A stretch of 64,000 bases of DNA. It comes from Limnomonas spitsbergensis (taxonomy: Eukaryota > Chlorophyta > Chlorophyceae > Chlamydomonadales). The notes below the pieces were generated by a model, which saw nothing but the letters and a program-made list of their open reading frames with translations, was not told where the DNA came from and made no database searches. A program made the translations under genes and the position numbers. This document shows positions 35,101 to 46,384 of this stretch, piece by piece. Positions within the stretch are counted from its first letter, which is position 1; each line of letters opens with the position of its first letter. The DNA lies in assembly GCA_037349105.1 (NCBI GenBank), contig JAYJMM010000057.1, positions 62,001-126,000 of the forward strand, read 5' to 3'.

Positions 35101-38100
35101 GCTGCCCTGCTTTGCCTAGTGGCGGCAGTGAGGGTTTGCGAGCTTCTTGCCAGGTCAGCGCGGAGGAGGCAGATGCGCTGCTGGTGGACCTGGGCCTGGT
35201 GCTGCACCACTCGCAGGTAGGTGTGGCGGTGTTCACACTAGGTTGGGGTATTCACACTCGGGTTTTCATGCTAGGTCATATGGTCTGCACACTGGTTTGC
35301 CTAGGAAAAGAGGGAAAGGACCTTTGGCACAACTTCAGGTCCACACTCCACAGTGGTTTCTACGAGAGCAGAGGACTGGACATGGGAGGGGTGAGGAGCA
35401 GTGTTTCTTTCAGTGAGTGGTATACCACTATCAGCACTGAGGAGAAGGGGAAGGCACGCTCCATGATCTGTTGCTCTTCAGCGTCTGTGTCTACCGTGTA
35501 CCTCCCCTGGGAAATCTAAGACCCCGCTTTGACGATTCCACAGAAAAGCAGGCCTGCCACGATGTGCACGCTTCATTCACTTGTTGGCCACTGGTTCCAC
35601 GCGTAGACACGTACTATATCCACATACCGCCACTGTGCCACTATGGTTCCACGCGTAGACACGTACTATATCCACATACCGCCACTGTGCCACTGTGCCA
35701 TGTACCCTCCCTCTGCCCCTGCTGTTGCTACAGGGTGACCAGTGCTTTGCACCCAAACGCCTTTTTGTAGTGTGAACAGAGCTTGTCCATACCTCTATGG
35801 CTCTATCTCTCCTCTGCCTGCTTTATAAGCCGTTTTCCTTATTTGTTCTGCATATCCAGGTGGTGTCTGCTCACGGCATGGCCCCTCGCGCTCTCCACCA
35901 CAAGGCCCTGAGCCTGCTCGCGTTAGCCTGCGACATGGGCTGGGCCTGCCTGGCCGCGCGCCTGCTCCCGCTCCTCACCCGCTACGAGGCCGCTGAGGTG
36001 ACGCGGTGTCAAAGCGCCACCTTTGTTGCTGAACAAGCGTCAGACAGGTCGGGTGGAGGCGCTCCCCACAGCACCGCGGGACTGCACGAGGGCGCCGCTT
36101 GGGCCTCCGGCGCGCCGTCCTCCTCCTCCTCGCCCGCCGCCGCCTACTCCCGCCAAGAAAGCAAGCGATCCAGCCCCGGCTGCGGGCAGGCAAACCCAGA
36201 CGGGGCGGCAACGGGCGGTGGGCTGTCGCTGCTTCATCGAGCGGTCCGGTCTGGCAGTCTGCCGCTCGTGGCCTGTCTCTTGCAGTACAGCCGCAGGGCA
36301 GCGGCAGCCGCAGCCGGCCCTGCGGCGGCAGCACACGGCAGCAGGGGTGGTGCTGGCTACCATGGCACAGCAGAAGCATCTGCTGCGGCGGCTGCGGCCT
36401 CTGCTGCCTCCCTGTCCTCTTGGTGGCGGTGGTGTCGTGCGGATGCTGGGGGACCTGGGGGGCTCACCCCGCTGCACCTGGCTGCGTTAGTGGGGGATGC
36501 GCGGGTGGCGGTCATGCTGCTGGTATATTGTCCACCCTCGGCATTCACTAGGTAAGCAAATGTGTCAGCTGGCTTGCTGGGAGAGGAGGGGAGGGGAGGA
36601 GAGTCAATGTGCCGGCTGGCTGGCTGGGAGGGGAGGGGAGGAGATTCAATGCTGTCTGGGGTGTGCAGATTCAGGTACAGTTCCTGGAGGGTGTGGACTT
36701 AGGCAGGGCAGCCCCAGCAAGTTCCTGGAGTGGACTTCACTTGGTTGCCTCAGGGCCTCCCCTCTTGTAGGATGTCTGATGACTGATGCGATCAATCATT
36801 GAATGAACTCGGGGCTTGCAGGGTAGCGAGGGATTTCACCGTGTGGGTATATCTGGTGCCGAAGGAACACGTGCACCCTGGGGCACAAACTGTCATGTAG
36901 GAAGCGTTCTGTATTTTCAAGTGAATCGGGCAGCCAGGCATTGGACTCCCGCACATATGCATATGGATCACATGCTCGCACTGATCTGTCTGAAGATGAG
37001 GTGGATTATAATCATTGCCTGATTATTATTACCCCTTGGCATCCTTAGATAGTGATGCAGTTATGTCATTTGTATCGGTCACACATATTCCCTCGATCAC
37101 CGCAACAACTGAATCTGTTTTTTTTACCCAAGTTTACCCCGCACTCGCCCCCGACCCTTGTTGCTTTCAGGCTGGTCGCAGAGGATGGCGTCACCCCGTT
37201 CCACCTTGCGTTCCAGATGGGCCACTTTGATGTGCCAGCTCTCATGAGGGCCCTCCACTGCAGCCAGGTAGGCAGAGGCGACCCGCCATTGACAGCGTTA
37301 CTTAAATATGGGCTGTGAGTCTAAAGCTTCGCCGTAGCGGCTGCCAAAGGTCCAATCTGGGCCAAACCTTGATCAAGCTACGGCTGGTGGCCCACGCGAC
37401 ATGGCTGGCATGCATGCTGTGGGTTTCCAGGCAGAGGTGAGGGGGTCGCTGAAATCATGTTGAAATGAAGCTGAGCCACGCAAACAAGCTGAGCTGGCGA
37501 CCTGCCGCCTGAGCCCTTCTACCTCGCACGCTATGTGATGCCCAGCCATGCCGTTAACAAAGGACCGTCCGCATGGAGGCCCCAGCGTTTTGTTTGAGCA
37601 CTCAGCTACAGTTCAAGTACAGCACGGCCCACGGCTGGGGAGACCTGATGCAGCGAGCCTTGAAACTTGGTCCACAGGCCGTAGGCCGGTCAAAGTTTGG
37701 CCCCCATGGGCCCAGAGGCTTGCAGCAGGTGGTATAGTGCGCGCAAATACTGAGACGATGAGGCACATGGCAAAACTAGAGATTCCAGTGATGCCGCAAG
37801 ACCTAAGGAGGGAAGAACGGAATCTGCCAATCTTAGTTGCATGATATACCCAATGGCTGCATGGTTAGTTGATTTAGAAAACTTAGTTAAAATATAAACT
37901 GCAGCATTTAAGTTAAAATATAAACTGCAGCACTGCTTCATGTGTGACCGAGAAGGTTACAGCTATTCAGCGTGCGGTTTGGTGCTGGACGATTCCGTCT
38001 CCAATTTTTGTTGTGATAATTTGTTGTGGCTCGGCTACATTTCAGCTACAGTTCAGCTACCTCGCGGGCTACGGCCGGAAGTCTCATGTGTTGCCAGCCA

Positions 38101-39419
38101 TGCTGCCAGGTCCCATGTCTGAAAGCCGGTCAAGGTTTGGCACCAATCGGGTCTTTGATGGCCCAGGAACAGCCCGCCGAAGGTGTACTTGTAGCGAGAA
38201 ACATACACTTGTTCACTTTCTCTGATACCGTACTGCTCCCCACACTGAGTTACAAATTATTCCAAGGGTACTAAAAACTAAACTTGCTTGCTGCCGCAGG
38301 TGGGCAAGGCGGGTGACTACAACACAGCAGCGGGTTCCAGACACAAGAAGCAGCGGCTTACGCTGGCAGCTGGCGCAGGTCAGCTGCTCAACAGCGGCAG
38401 CAGCAACGCCCACGGAGTGAGCGCCAAGCGGCGCGGGAAGCTTTGCCGAGCAAAGGCCGGGCTGCAGAGCGAGACTGGATGTGTGGAGGATGTAATGGAT
38501 ATTGAGCTTGGACCCAACGCTGCCGTTGACACAGCGATGGCCCCACTCGCCCCTGGATCCGGACCCGGGCGCAAATCGTTCGACACGGATCTAGATCCGT
38601 GCGAGCACTGCCACTCGACGGTGCCCCCGCTGCTGCTGGACGTGACTGCCTCCTGCTCGGACTGTGGGCAGGTAGGAACCCGTCACACTGGACCAAACTG
38701 TCATTTAAATCCCAACAGTCACCCGCTCCTCAATGGACAGTCGCTCAGGGAATTCATAGTAAATTGAAAGGGGGGTGGATCCCATGCTTTGCCCCTTTCT
38801 GTTCATTCGATCGTTTCCACTCTGAGAGGGAAGCTCATTATTCCGCTCATTATTTGTGATCCAGAACCTCTTACCCCCCTCCACCTCCCTCCACCCTCCC
38901 CGGCAGGCCCGACCTTGTTTTGCTTATTCGGACGATGAGGCCGCCTCAGACCACACTGAGCTGCGACTGCCGCCTGACCTAACCCCACCCAGTTTCAATC
39001 GGGACGACGATGTCAGCAGCAGCTGCAGCCTGCACCCGCTCCCTGCCACCGCCGCTTGGGGCAGGGAGCGGGTACAGCGATTGCGTTCGGGACAGGCCGC
39101 AGCATCCACTTTGGCGGGGCGGCAGTGGCCCTCCAGTGGTGAGATGCCTCCTGCTTCCTCTCTTGAGGGGCAGCGCCGATGCTCCAAGCAGGCTGCTGCG
39201 GTGGCGGCCATGGCAACAGCCTTGTCCATATCTGGTCATCAGGAGATGCAGCGGCTGGAGCCAGGCGGCGGGGCTCGGGTGACTGGGAGCCGTGGCGGGC
39301 GGGGAGCGAGGCGGGGAGACGAGTCGCAGTCATGCGCACACTCGCATGGCAATGTGTACAGTGTGACTGCCATGTGCCAGAGCTGCCACTCAAACAGGCT
39401 GTTGGAGGTGCTGGCTTGA
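26186..39419 (+). CDS. CRR1: SBP-box transcription factor with ankyrin repeats and Cys-rich tail, CRR1/SPL7-like
   Basis: A nuclear DNA-binding regulator; Chlamydomonas CRR1 binds GTAC-core elements and drives copper-deficiency genes. Exons: 26186-26477, 27285-28597, 29154-29240, 29491-29628, 30558-30806, 31426-31764, 32788-32908, 33658 to ~33800 and on to ~34124 (frame unclear), 34552-34717, 34986-35216, 35860-36551, 37171-37267, 38300-38671, 38907-39419. Seen: polyQ start; LSDWAWDPF, an acidic/aromatic motif of large SBP proteins; SBP zinc fingers CQVPGCGKDL through CQQCGRFHELNAF with the Arg-rich GKHNARRRRRAQ nuclear signal; the conserved LSMKLFNRTPADLP, SWLSSAPASVEGYIRPGC and QFWWTG segments; ankyrin-like GLSLLHRAV, GGLTPLHLAAL and DGVTPFHLAF; tail cysteines CEHCH, CSDCG and CQSCH. 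The tail and ankyrins favour CRR1 over other SPLs. Gln/Pro minisatellites are coded in exon 2. Confidence 0.85.
27812..28040 (+). repeat. Coding minisatellite, four Gln-rich units in the SBP gene
   Basis: Four copies of about 48-63 bp encode HGEGPPLAWLQQQEQQQ with small variants. The units stay in frame and differ mainly in the length of the CAG/CAA run. Confidence 0.92.
28139..28235 (+). repeat. Coding 24-bp repeat, four units
   Basis: Four near-perfect 24-bp units encode PLQHLVQQ (the last has LL for LV). They follow the longer Gln-rich repeat in the same exon. Confidence 0.93.
29615..29960 (+). repeat. Repeats of the SBP exon-4 5' splice junction, mixed with CCCTAAACCC motifs
   Basis: Exon 4 ends AGGGCTCAG|GTACAGCAG. 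The intron then repeats GGGCTCAG|GTACAGCA at about 29702-29712 and 29827-29840 with weaker copies at 29668 and 29925. Spacers contain AACCCTAAACCCTT and ACAAACAGCAGCAGAACC. Period is about 60 and 120 bp. Confidence 0.85.
30421..30482 (+). repeat. Extra copy of the SBP exon-5 acceptor and exon start
   Basis: CTCAG|GTGCAGCAGAAGGCC is followed by AAGCAACAGCTGCAGCAGC, matching the real exon at 30558 (TTCAG|GTGGAGCAGCAG, then AAGGCCAAGCAACAGCTGC). The copy stays open for 20 codons and then runs into non-matching sequence without a clear donor. It may be a decayed duplicate or an alternative acceptor. Confidence 0.7.
30860..30931 (+). repeat. Second copy of the SBP exon-5 end and donor
   Basis: This stretch reads LLSALIQNPQQEQ then a donor CAG|GTGTGTGTG, against LLSALMRNPQQLQ|GTGTGTGTG at the true exon end (30806). 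The copy is in an open frame, so an alternative or additional exon is possible, though its acceptor is weak. Confidence 0.7.
31085..31258 (+). repeat. ~41-bp intronic tandem repeat with telomere-like motif
   Basis: Four units contain TAGGTAGCCACAGCAGGAAT and CCTAAACCCTAAAC. It lies in SBP intron 5. Confidence 0.88.
32600..32752 (+). repeat. Intronic tandem repeat AAGGCTCAAAAGAAGGCTCA
   Basis: Three degenerate units carry AAGGCTCAAAAGAAGGCTCA and AGACAGCGCCC in SBP intron 6, ending about 30 bp before the acceptor of exon 7. Confidence 0.8.
33285..33335 (+). repeat. Decayed copy of the SBP exon-8 start
   Basis: The bases GCCTTGCCAGCGCTGCTGCA followed by TAGTTTGCTGCATAATGC match the real exon start at 33658 (GCCTGCCAGCGCTTCTGCAA, then CACCTTTTGCACGATACC). 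An even weaker copy is seen near 33090-33115. A stop codon lies in the copied frame. Confidence 0.65.
34205..34312 (+). repeat. Dispersed ~150-bp family, copy (plus orientation)
   Basis: The core GGTCAAGGTTTGGTCCCAAT is followed by AGCCTGCTGATGGTGGCC. It lies in the intron before the SBP exon at 34552. Confidence 0.75.
34440..34551 (+). repeat. ~55-bp repeat of the acceptor region before the SBP exon at 34552
   Basis: CACTGCCCCCCACCCCTGAC followed by an AG and GTTCCA occurs twice, ending at 34505 and at the real acceptor. CCTAAACCTTAAA lies between the copies, so two near-identical acceptors sit about 52 bp apart. Confidence 0.8.
36556..36650 (+). repeat. ~50-bp duplication next to the SBP exon-12 donor
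   Basis: Starting about 8 bp after the donor, TCAATGTGCCGGCTGGCTGG-like sequence with GGGAGGGGAGGGGAGGAGA occurs twice. Confidence 0.75.
37340..37425 (-). repeat. Dispersed ~150-bp family, partial copy (minus orientation)
   Basis: The bases TCTGGGCCAAACCTTGATCA then GCTACGGCTGGTGGCC match the reverse complement of the family core. Confidence 0.55.
37600..37738 (+). repeat. Dispersed ~150-bp family, copy (plus orientation)
   Basis: It begins CTCAGCTACAGTTCAAGTAC, continues through CAGCACGGCCCACGGCTGGG and GCCGGTCAAAGTTTGGCCCC, and ends near GGGCCCAGAGG. It lies in SBP intron 13. Confidence 0.78.
38038..38180 (+). repeat. Dispersed ~150-bp family, copy (plus orientation)
   Basis: It begins TTCAGCTACAGTTCAGCTAC and contains GCCGGTCAAGGTTTGGCACC and AATCGGGTCTTTGATGGCCC. 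It lies in SBP intron 13, about 430 bp from the copy at 37600 and in the same direction. Confidence 0.8.
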
Positions 39420-40101
39420 ACGGGGATGTGCATAATTCAGGGGATGCCACTCGTCCAAGGCTGGAGGTTTGTTATGGTTTAGTTTGTATTTGATGTGCAG
39501 TCCTCTGGAGGGGAAGGCTGCAATTATTAGTTTGACTGAGGGGGTCGAGGATATTCACCTGACCTGTCCATGGAATGGTCTGTCATCTTATGGTGGCTGT
39601 GTGGAGTGAGCTGAGAAGATCCACATATTTTGTGAGCATGCGTGCATAATATTATTATTTGAACACACTCAAAAAGGGTTTAATATTATGATTTGACACA
39701 CACAAAAGGGTATAAACCTATTATTTAAACACACACAAAAGGGTATAGTATTCTTTAATATTCTTCCCTTCAAAATATCCCTTACCGCCCCCCCTCCGTC
39801 CATATTCGCCCCCCCTCTGGCCACGCCCGCCACCGGCAGGCCATTGCGCATCGGTTCTAAATCACATGAATACACAATTCATCGCAACCTCGGTGGAGAG
39901 GTTGGGAAGGCTGGCTTGTCCCGGACGTTCCGAACTATGTTAAGTTAAGTTTTACAGTCCAGTAGACCAAGTCCAGCTTTGATCTTTGCGTTCAGCGTAA
40001 ACGCGAATTAGGGAGATCTCCTGCCAATTAGACATGCATGGCAATATCGACATCTACCTCTCTTTCTCAGCGCCATTGTAACTTACAAGCGCCGTGAGGG
40101 G
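39420..40101. other. Convergent intergenic region
   Basis: It lies between the 3' ends of the SBP gene (+) and the C2 gene (-). It holds a short ACACACAAAAGGGTATA repeat (about 39665-39750, three copies) and no coding frame with a motif. Confidence 0.7.
40077..40087. terminator. Back-to-back TGTAA polyadenylation signals
   Basis: The sequence TGTAACTTACA gives TGTAA on both strands. On the minus strand it lies 15 bp past the C2 gene stop; on the plus strand it would end a ~660-bp SBP 3' UTR. TGTAA is the usual poly(A) signal in volvocalean algae. The use of this site is inferred. Confidence 0.4.
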
Positions 40102-43100
40102 TCACCCGTGAATTCGGCAGATACCCTGCACTGACATCTGTCTCTGGTTGAGCAGCTGGAACCTCTGGATCTCGATCTTATCCAATGAGGTGCCGTATGG
40201 CACATCGTCTAGCTCAAACAGCCGCGATACCAGCAGCTGGCCGCCTAGCTTTGGCTTGGCGGGTGTGAATAGCTCCATGCTCTTCTTGTTGATCTTGGTG
40301 CCCCTGAGCTCATAAGGGCAGATAGCAGAGGCTTGACAGGGGGAGATAAATGATCAAGCGACTGGGCTTTCATTGTAACCATTCACTGCATCAGAAGCCT
40401 CCAAACAATTTGCTTCAAGCATCAAAAGTAGGAGCTGGCGACCCAGGTTAGCATTTCATTTTCTGGCTTGTTTTAGGATTATACGGAAACTAGAAGCTGG
40501 TGATCGAGCGCAGCACTTCTCTGGACTTCCAAACAGCCAGTACATCAGGGAGGTACCGCACTGACCGCTCAATCCACACCTCATTACCAGGTCATCGAGG
40601 TCGCCACCTCAGCCTCACTGGCGGTACCTTATGGTGAGCTCGTAGCCCTTGTCTGCAGTACTTAGAGTGCTGAGCACACACAGCTTGATGTCCACATTGC
40701 CATCATCGTAGTCCACCACCAGCACGGTCTCGCCTGCAGTGATTCAAGGTAAAAAACATTCAAACGCAAACACCCCCGGCGTAGTCGGCAAAGCTCCCCC
40801 CTGGCCTGTCTGTGCATGCTGCGAGGTTTTTTCAGTCCAGTACAGCGTCGCATTTGATGCATGGGACATGCGCCCGTAAACCATTACAGGCATTAAATTC
40901 ACAAGCTCAGCGAGCGGAAAAACAGTGACCCCCCTGGGCAAGCAAGCAGCACACCACCACAGGACAGTAGCGTGGGAATGAACCCCACAGTGCAGCAGAA
41001 GATGAGCCTTGATAATAAAACATGACGTGGGAGCAAAGGAGTGGGTGCAAAGCATGCTAGAAAATCCAGGTAGATTGCAGGTGACAAAAGGGACTACCGG
41101 TATATTCTTCTTAAATTACCACAAAATCTGACGCGTGCATTCCAAGCGCGCTCCCAGCTTTCAGCCTGTACCTCGATCCACCTCCATGTAGATTTCTTCC
41201 TCCTCTAAGTCCACGAGCACATTGTGGAGCGTCCTCGCAGCCTTCTTGAAATCGAGCGCGCCTTTCCATCCGTGTGCGGAGACAACCTTCAGAGACATCC
41301 CAAAGTATGGAGTTGGTTGCATGGGGGGTGTCCCGTTAGCGCAGGCAAGAAGGGGTCACGATACATGATCAGTTCAAAAGCTGAGCTGCAGGGAAAACGG
41401 TAAATTGTCCTCCCTGGCACTCGGCAAGCACCAGTGGTGAAGTAGCTTTGTTTGTAATATCGACAAGCGTTCTCCAGGCAGAATTTTCTAGTACGCCCTT
41501 CATCCTCACTTGATCAGCATTCGTGTTCCCGAGGGGTATGCTGTCAAAGCAAAGCACAGAGATGAGCCCAAAATCCTGCCCCAGCTTCACATCATCCAGC
41601 TTGATCTCCTCAAACACGACGAGGCCCGGCACCACCATCAGGCCCTGGGCTTGTGTGGGTCAGGGGAGTCAGTTGAAAGGTTTAAGCTTAAGGGTCAAGG
41701 CTAAAGATCAAGGTTCATAAATGGGTAAGACCGCCCAGATGATTACCCTGTTTAACCCTGTTTTTGAAAGTCTGACTCATAACTGGCCCTCATACAACTC
41801 TTTGAGCACACACAATCTTTTGAAACTACAAACATACACGTTTCTTCATGCAATGCAGGAAACCCTGCTTCTGTATGTCCAGAATGTGGAATACGGTAGT
41901 TCACATTCCATTTATTCTGGTACCAGTCTCGGTACCAGTAGGAAATAAGTGAGACATGTGCCCTATACAGCCGTACATATGGGTGCTGGAATTAGCCTAG
42001 ACCATGAAGTCGTTTTTGAGCAGTGGCAAGCCCATAGTCTTTTTATGGGCAGGAAATGTGTTGTTTCTTCACCTGTCAATTACTGAGGTAAGAGGCTTCA
42101 TTTAGCGCTTCTAATTGTGAGTTAATACTTTCACGTGTGTTTGGGTGCTCTGTCGCACCTCCTTAGTGCCATCCCACCCACCCTCTTTGAGGTAACCTGT
42201 TTGCTTCTTTTAAAACCCTTTTTGTGTAATGGATTGAGAAAACTGAGTTTCTCACATTTGTTATGACAGTCCATTTCCCTTCCAGGCTTTCTAAGGGCGG
42301 CCACCACCTACTCTCTGATGGAAGTACGTAGCAGACGGTATGCAGAAACCTGGCGACACCCTCACATGCCGCCCTACGAGCACGCATTACCTTGCAATTA
42401 TACATACCTGTGGATCATCCAAGGGTAATCCACAGGTATTATGGATTGTTGTTTCTTGAGCGCACCCACTTTACCAGCCACTCCACGCACCTGGGGATAC
42501 TCTCGCTTGCGCAGCTTGGTCTTGCTGTGTCCCGATTGAAACATCATGTCCACAAACATGGCCGTGCGATTCGGGTTTGTCTCATACACCTGGCCGGGCG
42601 AGCAAGCGGCAGGCGCGTCTTATTAGGCAGAAATAGGCTGGGTGGAACTCGCAGCAGTGTCTATCTTATAACGCACCAGGCCACCTTAGGTAGGCTGGTG
42701 GGCAGCCATCACTGGGATCCATGGGAACCGCAACTTGACCGGCCTTTGGGTGGGCTTGCTACAACGAGTCCCCACAGGCCTCAGGCCGTGATGTAGCTGA
42801 ATGTAACAGACACATGCTCAACTTAACAGTGGCATGCAGTACCAGATTAAGCTGCTGTCACGGTATCCAATCAAGGGGCGAGAGGGCACGCACCTTCCGG
42901 CACATCATAGTAAATTTCAAAATAGCATTCACGCAGTGTGGAGGGAACCAAACTGATGCCATCACTTTTTGTATGCGTTCCATATCAAACATACCCAGCA
43001 CCTGTCTGTGCTTACAATCCTGCACATCTTGGACTCTGCAGCAACTTGGCAATTGACATCCATCATTGCTCACTCTCCTACCTTGATGTCCACTTCTCCT

Positions 43101-43945
43101 TCCTCATACTCGACCGCAAGGTATGCCATGCCGTAAGCCTTGTGTATGGGAAAGTAACAAGCCCGCTTTTGGTCACTAAAAAGGAATCCTGGCAAGGCTG
43201 CAAACATGCACCTGCGCGAAGTGCATGGGCGCATGCGCTCATCATCAGCTTTTCGGCATGCCCGCCATGCAAACATCCAGCCATGAACGAGTGAGCAGGT
43301 GCGCGCATGTCCAAGTGTGCTGACAGGTTTATCTGCATGTTGCATGGCGTAGCATGGAAAAACTTCTGCACTCAATGTTTCAAGGTACAATAGTATGCAT
43401 GGCTGCTGACATGCTCATGCTTGCAAGTAGCATGCCCATGCGCATTGCCACATGCGATCATGCATCGTGTTGCATGGCCCCTCCCCTGCGCTGCCCATGC
43501 ACCTCATTGACCGGTAGCTCTGCACAAAGCCCTCCATGCCGAGCAGTAGGTACGACTGGCCGCTGTACTTCCTCTTGGTGTACACCAGAGGCAGGTTCAT
43601 GCGGTACAGATCCTGAAAGGTCTTGCCGTCGAGCTGGATACTTGCTGTCGCCACCAGTGAGTCGCTGAACGTGTCTTTATCATAAAGAGAGATCTGAATG
43701 CTGCCGGTCAGGAAGGAGGGGGCTGATACTTCACTGCTGTTCCTTCCGGCTGCACCAGCAGCGTTGAGCAACGGGTAGAAAACTTCGTCGAAGTGCGGGT
43801 TCTCATCATCGTCTATCACGCGCGTCTGAAACCTTTGGGAGCCGGCCTGTATGATGACGTAGGAGTCGATCTTTGAGAAGAGATCGGTTCGGGGCAGACA
43901 TGAAGCCGATAACACAGTGAGCTTGGTCACAAATTCGGTTGCCAT
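40102..43945 (-). CDS. C2-domain protein
   Basis: Likely a Ca2+/phospholipid-binding or scaffold protein; no enzyme domain is seen. Exons in phase: 43503-43945, 43082-43175, 42894-43001, 42491-42589, 41399-41644, 41172-41286, 40628-40733, 40102-40303 (470 residues if joined). The N-terminus reads KLTVLSASCLPRTDLFSK then SYVIIQAGSQRFQTRVID and NPHFDEVF, a clear C2 pattern. Later exons show YEEGEVDIK and YDDGNVDIK and two EEIKLDDV/FELDDV segments, which suggests a second related module. The join 41399-41286 is weak: its donor GTTTTC is poor and the exon frame otherwise runs to a stop at 41369. A second reading is two genes (41369-43945 and 40102-41322), but they would be only 46 bp apart and a CTAAC branch-point motif precedes the 41286 acceptor. 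An in-frame Met at 44140 could extend the start. Confidence 0.72.
42668..42805 (-). repeat. Dispersed ~150-bp family, copy (minus orientation)
   Basis: It contains GGGAACCGCAACTTGACCGG and CCTCAGGCCGTGATGTAGCT, the reverse complement of the family core and end. It lies in an intron of the C2 gene. Confidence 0.8.
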
Positions 43946-44499
43946 GGCTACTGGATGGACGATGGTTTTACGTTGAAAGGTCGGGGATAAACGCGCGTCA
44001 AGGGGCGTCCAGTGTGCCAGGCCTGTGAGGAAAGGGCTCAAACCTAGATCGGGGGGCAATCCAGCCGATAGCTGGGAAGTTTGCCGGTCTCGCTCAGACT
44101 CTACTTTACCTGAATGTTTGGGAGTGGCCTGACTGGCCATCCGCTGACTGGCAACATTAAAAAGTAACGGGAAACTACCGGCCCCGGCTGTCTACCTTCC
44201 AGCTACCTACCTACAAGGGCCAAATGGCATCGTCGCAAAGCTGAGTGTCTATGTAAGCCTCACCTAGCAGACATAGAGCTAGGGTCGTTTAAGGGAGACG
44301 CGTGTGCGTCGGTCCGGTTAGGATCGACAGCGGCCGCGCACGACGTAACGGAGGTATCCAGTCATACGCACGGACGAATGGGGAGAGATTGGCACTGATA
44401 GTATATTCTAGACTCTATACCACTTAGTTTCTATACAGTTTCATATACACTTCCCTTAAAACTCCTCTAAACTGAGGGAAGGGAGAGTTGTAAGGGAAA

Positions 44500-44820
44500 T
44501 GGAAAACTCCCAAAACTCCACACCCCTTCCACACTTCCAGAATTTTCTTAGGGCCTCCCGAAACTCCTCCGACTCCACCGACTCCCCCAACTGTGCCCCC
44601 TCCCAGAATTTTCTTAAGGCCTCCCGAAACTCCCCCGACTCCTCCGACTCCCCCAACTATGGCAAATCCCCCAACTATGCCCCCTCACAGAATTTTCTCA
44701 GGGCCTCCCGAAACTCCTCCGACTCCTCCGACTCCCCCAACTATGGCAACTCCCCCAACTATACCCCCTTCCCAGAATTTTCTTAGGGCCTCCCGAAACT
44801 CCTCCGACTCCCCCAACTAT
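44500..44820 (+). repeat. ~80-120-bp tandem repeat, four partial units
   Basis: Units share CCAGAATTTTCTTAGGGCCT, CCCGAAACTCCTCCGACTCC and CCCAACTATG. All are open in one frame (QNFLRASRNSSDS), but this looks like a by-product of the period; no family is recognised. Confidence 0.88.
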
Positions 44821-44923
44821 GGCCGAGCATTGATGCACATGGCGCCAGAGGGCAGCGGGGATATAGGCTCAGTCAAGGGGGGATGCCGCGTTGTGGGAGA
44901 TAAAGGTGTGTATGCTGTATCTG

Positions 44924-45800
44924 CTACAAACGTCGTGCATGAGAACCGCTGTACGGGCCTCTGGGGCCCTCGGAGGGGTAGGGGCGCCGGGGAGGGCCGG
45001 GTTTGAGGTGGGTGGAAGAGGAGGGGAGATGGTGGGGGATGGGTGACATGGAGATCTCCGGATAAGGTACACATTGACCAGTTGCCTTGATGAGGATAGC
45101 GACCCCCGCCGCACGCTCAGAAGCGCTGGGGCCCCAGTGGGCGATGTACCGGGGCCCAGCCGCCGTCAACGATGCGTCATCCATGCGGAGTTGGATCTCC
45201 AAATAGCGGGCTGATGATCGGGCCTGGAGCCACAGCCAACATGCGCAAGCAATGTCGAGGCTCAAATCCACATGCCAAAGGTGGAGAAGGCTTTGGAGTT
45301 TAGCTCGGTGTGGGGCAGGGCCGGAGATTGTCAAAGGGATAGGTAGATAGGAGTCACCCACCGCCAAGTTTATGACCCCCTATGCGGAGCCCCGGTGCCA
45401 TGCGGCGACCGGGGAGGTGAGGCCCATACTGGGGCCTATGCATGGGGAGGGGATGCCCTCAAGGACAGGGCCGGAGCCGTAAGAGGCAAGGGCAAGGGAC
45501 AGGCATGTGTCGGTCCGGGTGAGAGAGGAGGGAGCGGGATCCGCCTGAGAGTGGTAAGTGCATATGATAGTCTCATCACGAGCATCCTCAGCCATGTCAA
45601 CATGCTCGCCCGCCCGATCGCGAACATCGCACCTGGACACTCGAAAGCCTGGTGGGGACGCCGTGGGGTGCTTATTGCCGGTCAACGGTGCTGCAGGTGT
45701 TCATGACGGAAAAGATGGCGGTCGCGAGGTCGTACGGGAGCATCATCCTCTCGCAGAAGGCAGGCGGGGTCATTGGGTCAACATAGAGGTAAAGGAATAA
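44924..45800 (-). mobile_element. Possible decayed L1-type endonuclease fragment
   Basis: On the minus strand a frame at 45070-45367 contains LLHLWHVDLSLDIAC, WLQARSSARYLEIQL and SASERAAGVAILIKA. The spacing and the GVAILIK strand resemble the N-terminal AP-endonuclease domain of L1-like retrotransposons; the catalytic Glu position is not convincing. Sequence after ILIKA no longer looks coding. Upstream on the same strand, DPMTPPAFCERMMLPYDL is open and protein-like but unassigned. Confidence 0.3.
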
Positions 45801-46356
45801 ACACATAGGGCACTGGGGCGTAGATTTAGGAAGGGTTTGGGCTTCAAGGTTTTAGGAACAGGGGCGTAGATTTTGGATGACGGTGCCAGCGTATTGAGGT
45901 GCATGGCACAGAGGTCCTTATGTAATCACGAACGCCGTCAGAGGAGCGTATGCCGCAAATCTTGCGCAAATCTTGTCAGAGGTGTTGGCGGCAGCTGTAT
46001 TGTGTGATTTTTGTCACATCCTACCCCATTTGGTATTTGTACAGGTGTGCTCAGCACTCCACCTTCGTTTTAATGATTACTTCAGCCACTGCTCAGGGAC
46101 ACGACACGGGGGCCCGACCGACAGCGCCACATTTTCTGCGCTGACAATTGTTTATGCATGCTTGGCATGTATCACGCACATCTCGCATTCTTGTAAGCAT
46201 TGCTTTTGCGGCTGGTCGAATCGTGTTCTTTCTATGTCGCCATCGACTCGCACCTCCTGCGCCCGGCGGTACCGGTGGATCAGATATGCTTGGCAGGTTA
46301 CTCTTCTGGTCACACGCGATCTGGTCCGTTTGCTTGCCTGCTCGCAAAAAATAAAG

Positions 46357-46384
46357 TCACGCACGCACGCACGCACGCACGCAG
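46357..46384 (+). repeat. (CGCA)n microsatellite
   Basis: About seven perfect CGCA/ACGC tetramers. Confidence 0.9.

Noticed and set aside
42894..42952. C2-like reading ECYFEIYYDVPE
   Set aside because: Attractive by eye, but its phase fits neither neighbour, whereas the alternative frame 42894-43001 joins both sides in phase 0.
45380..45706. Overlapping ~100-codon frames on both strands
   Set aside because: No recognisable domain; GC-rich intergenic sequence next to a decayed retroelement piece.
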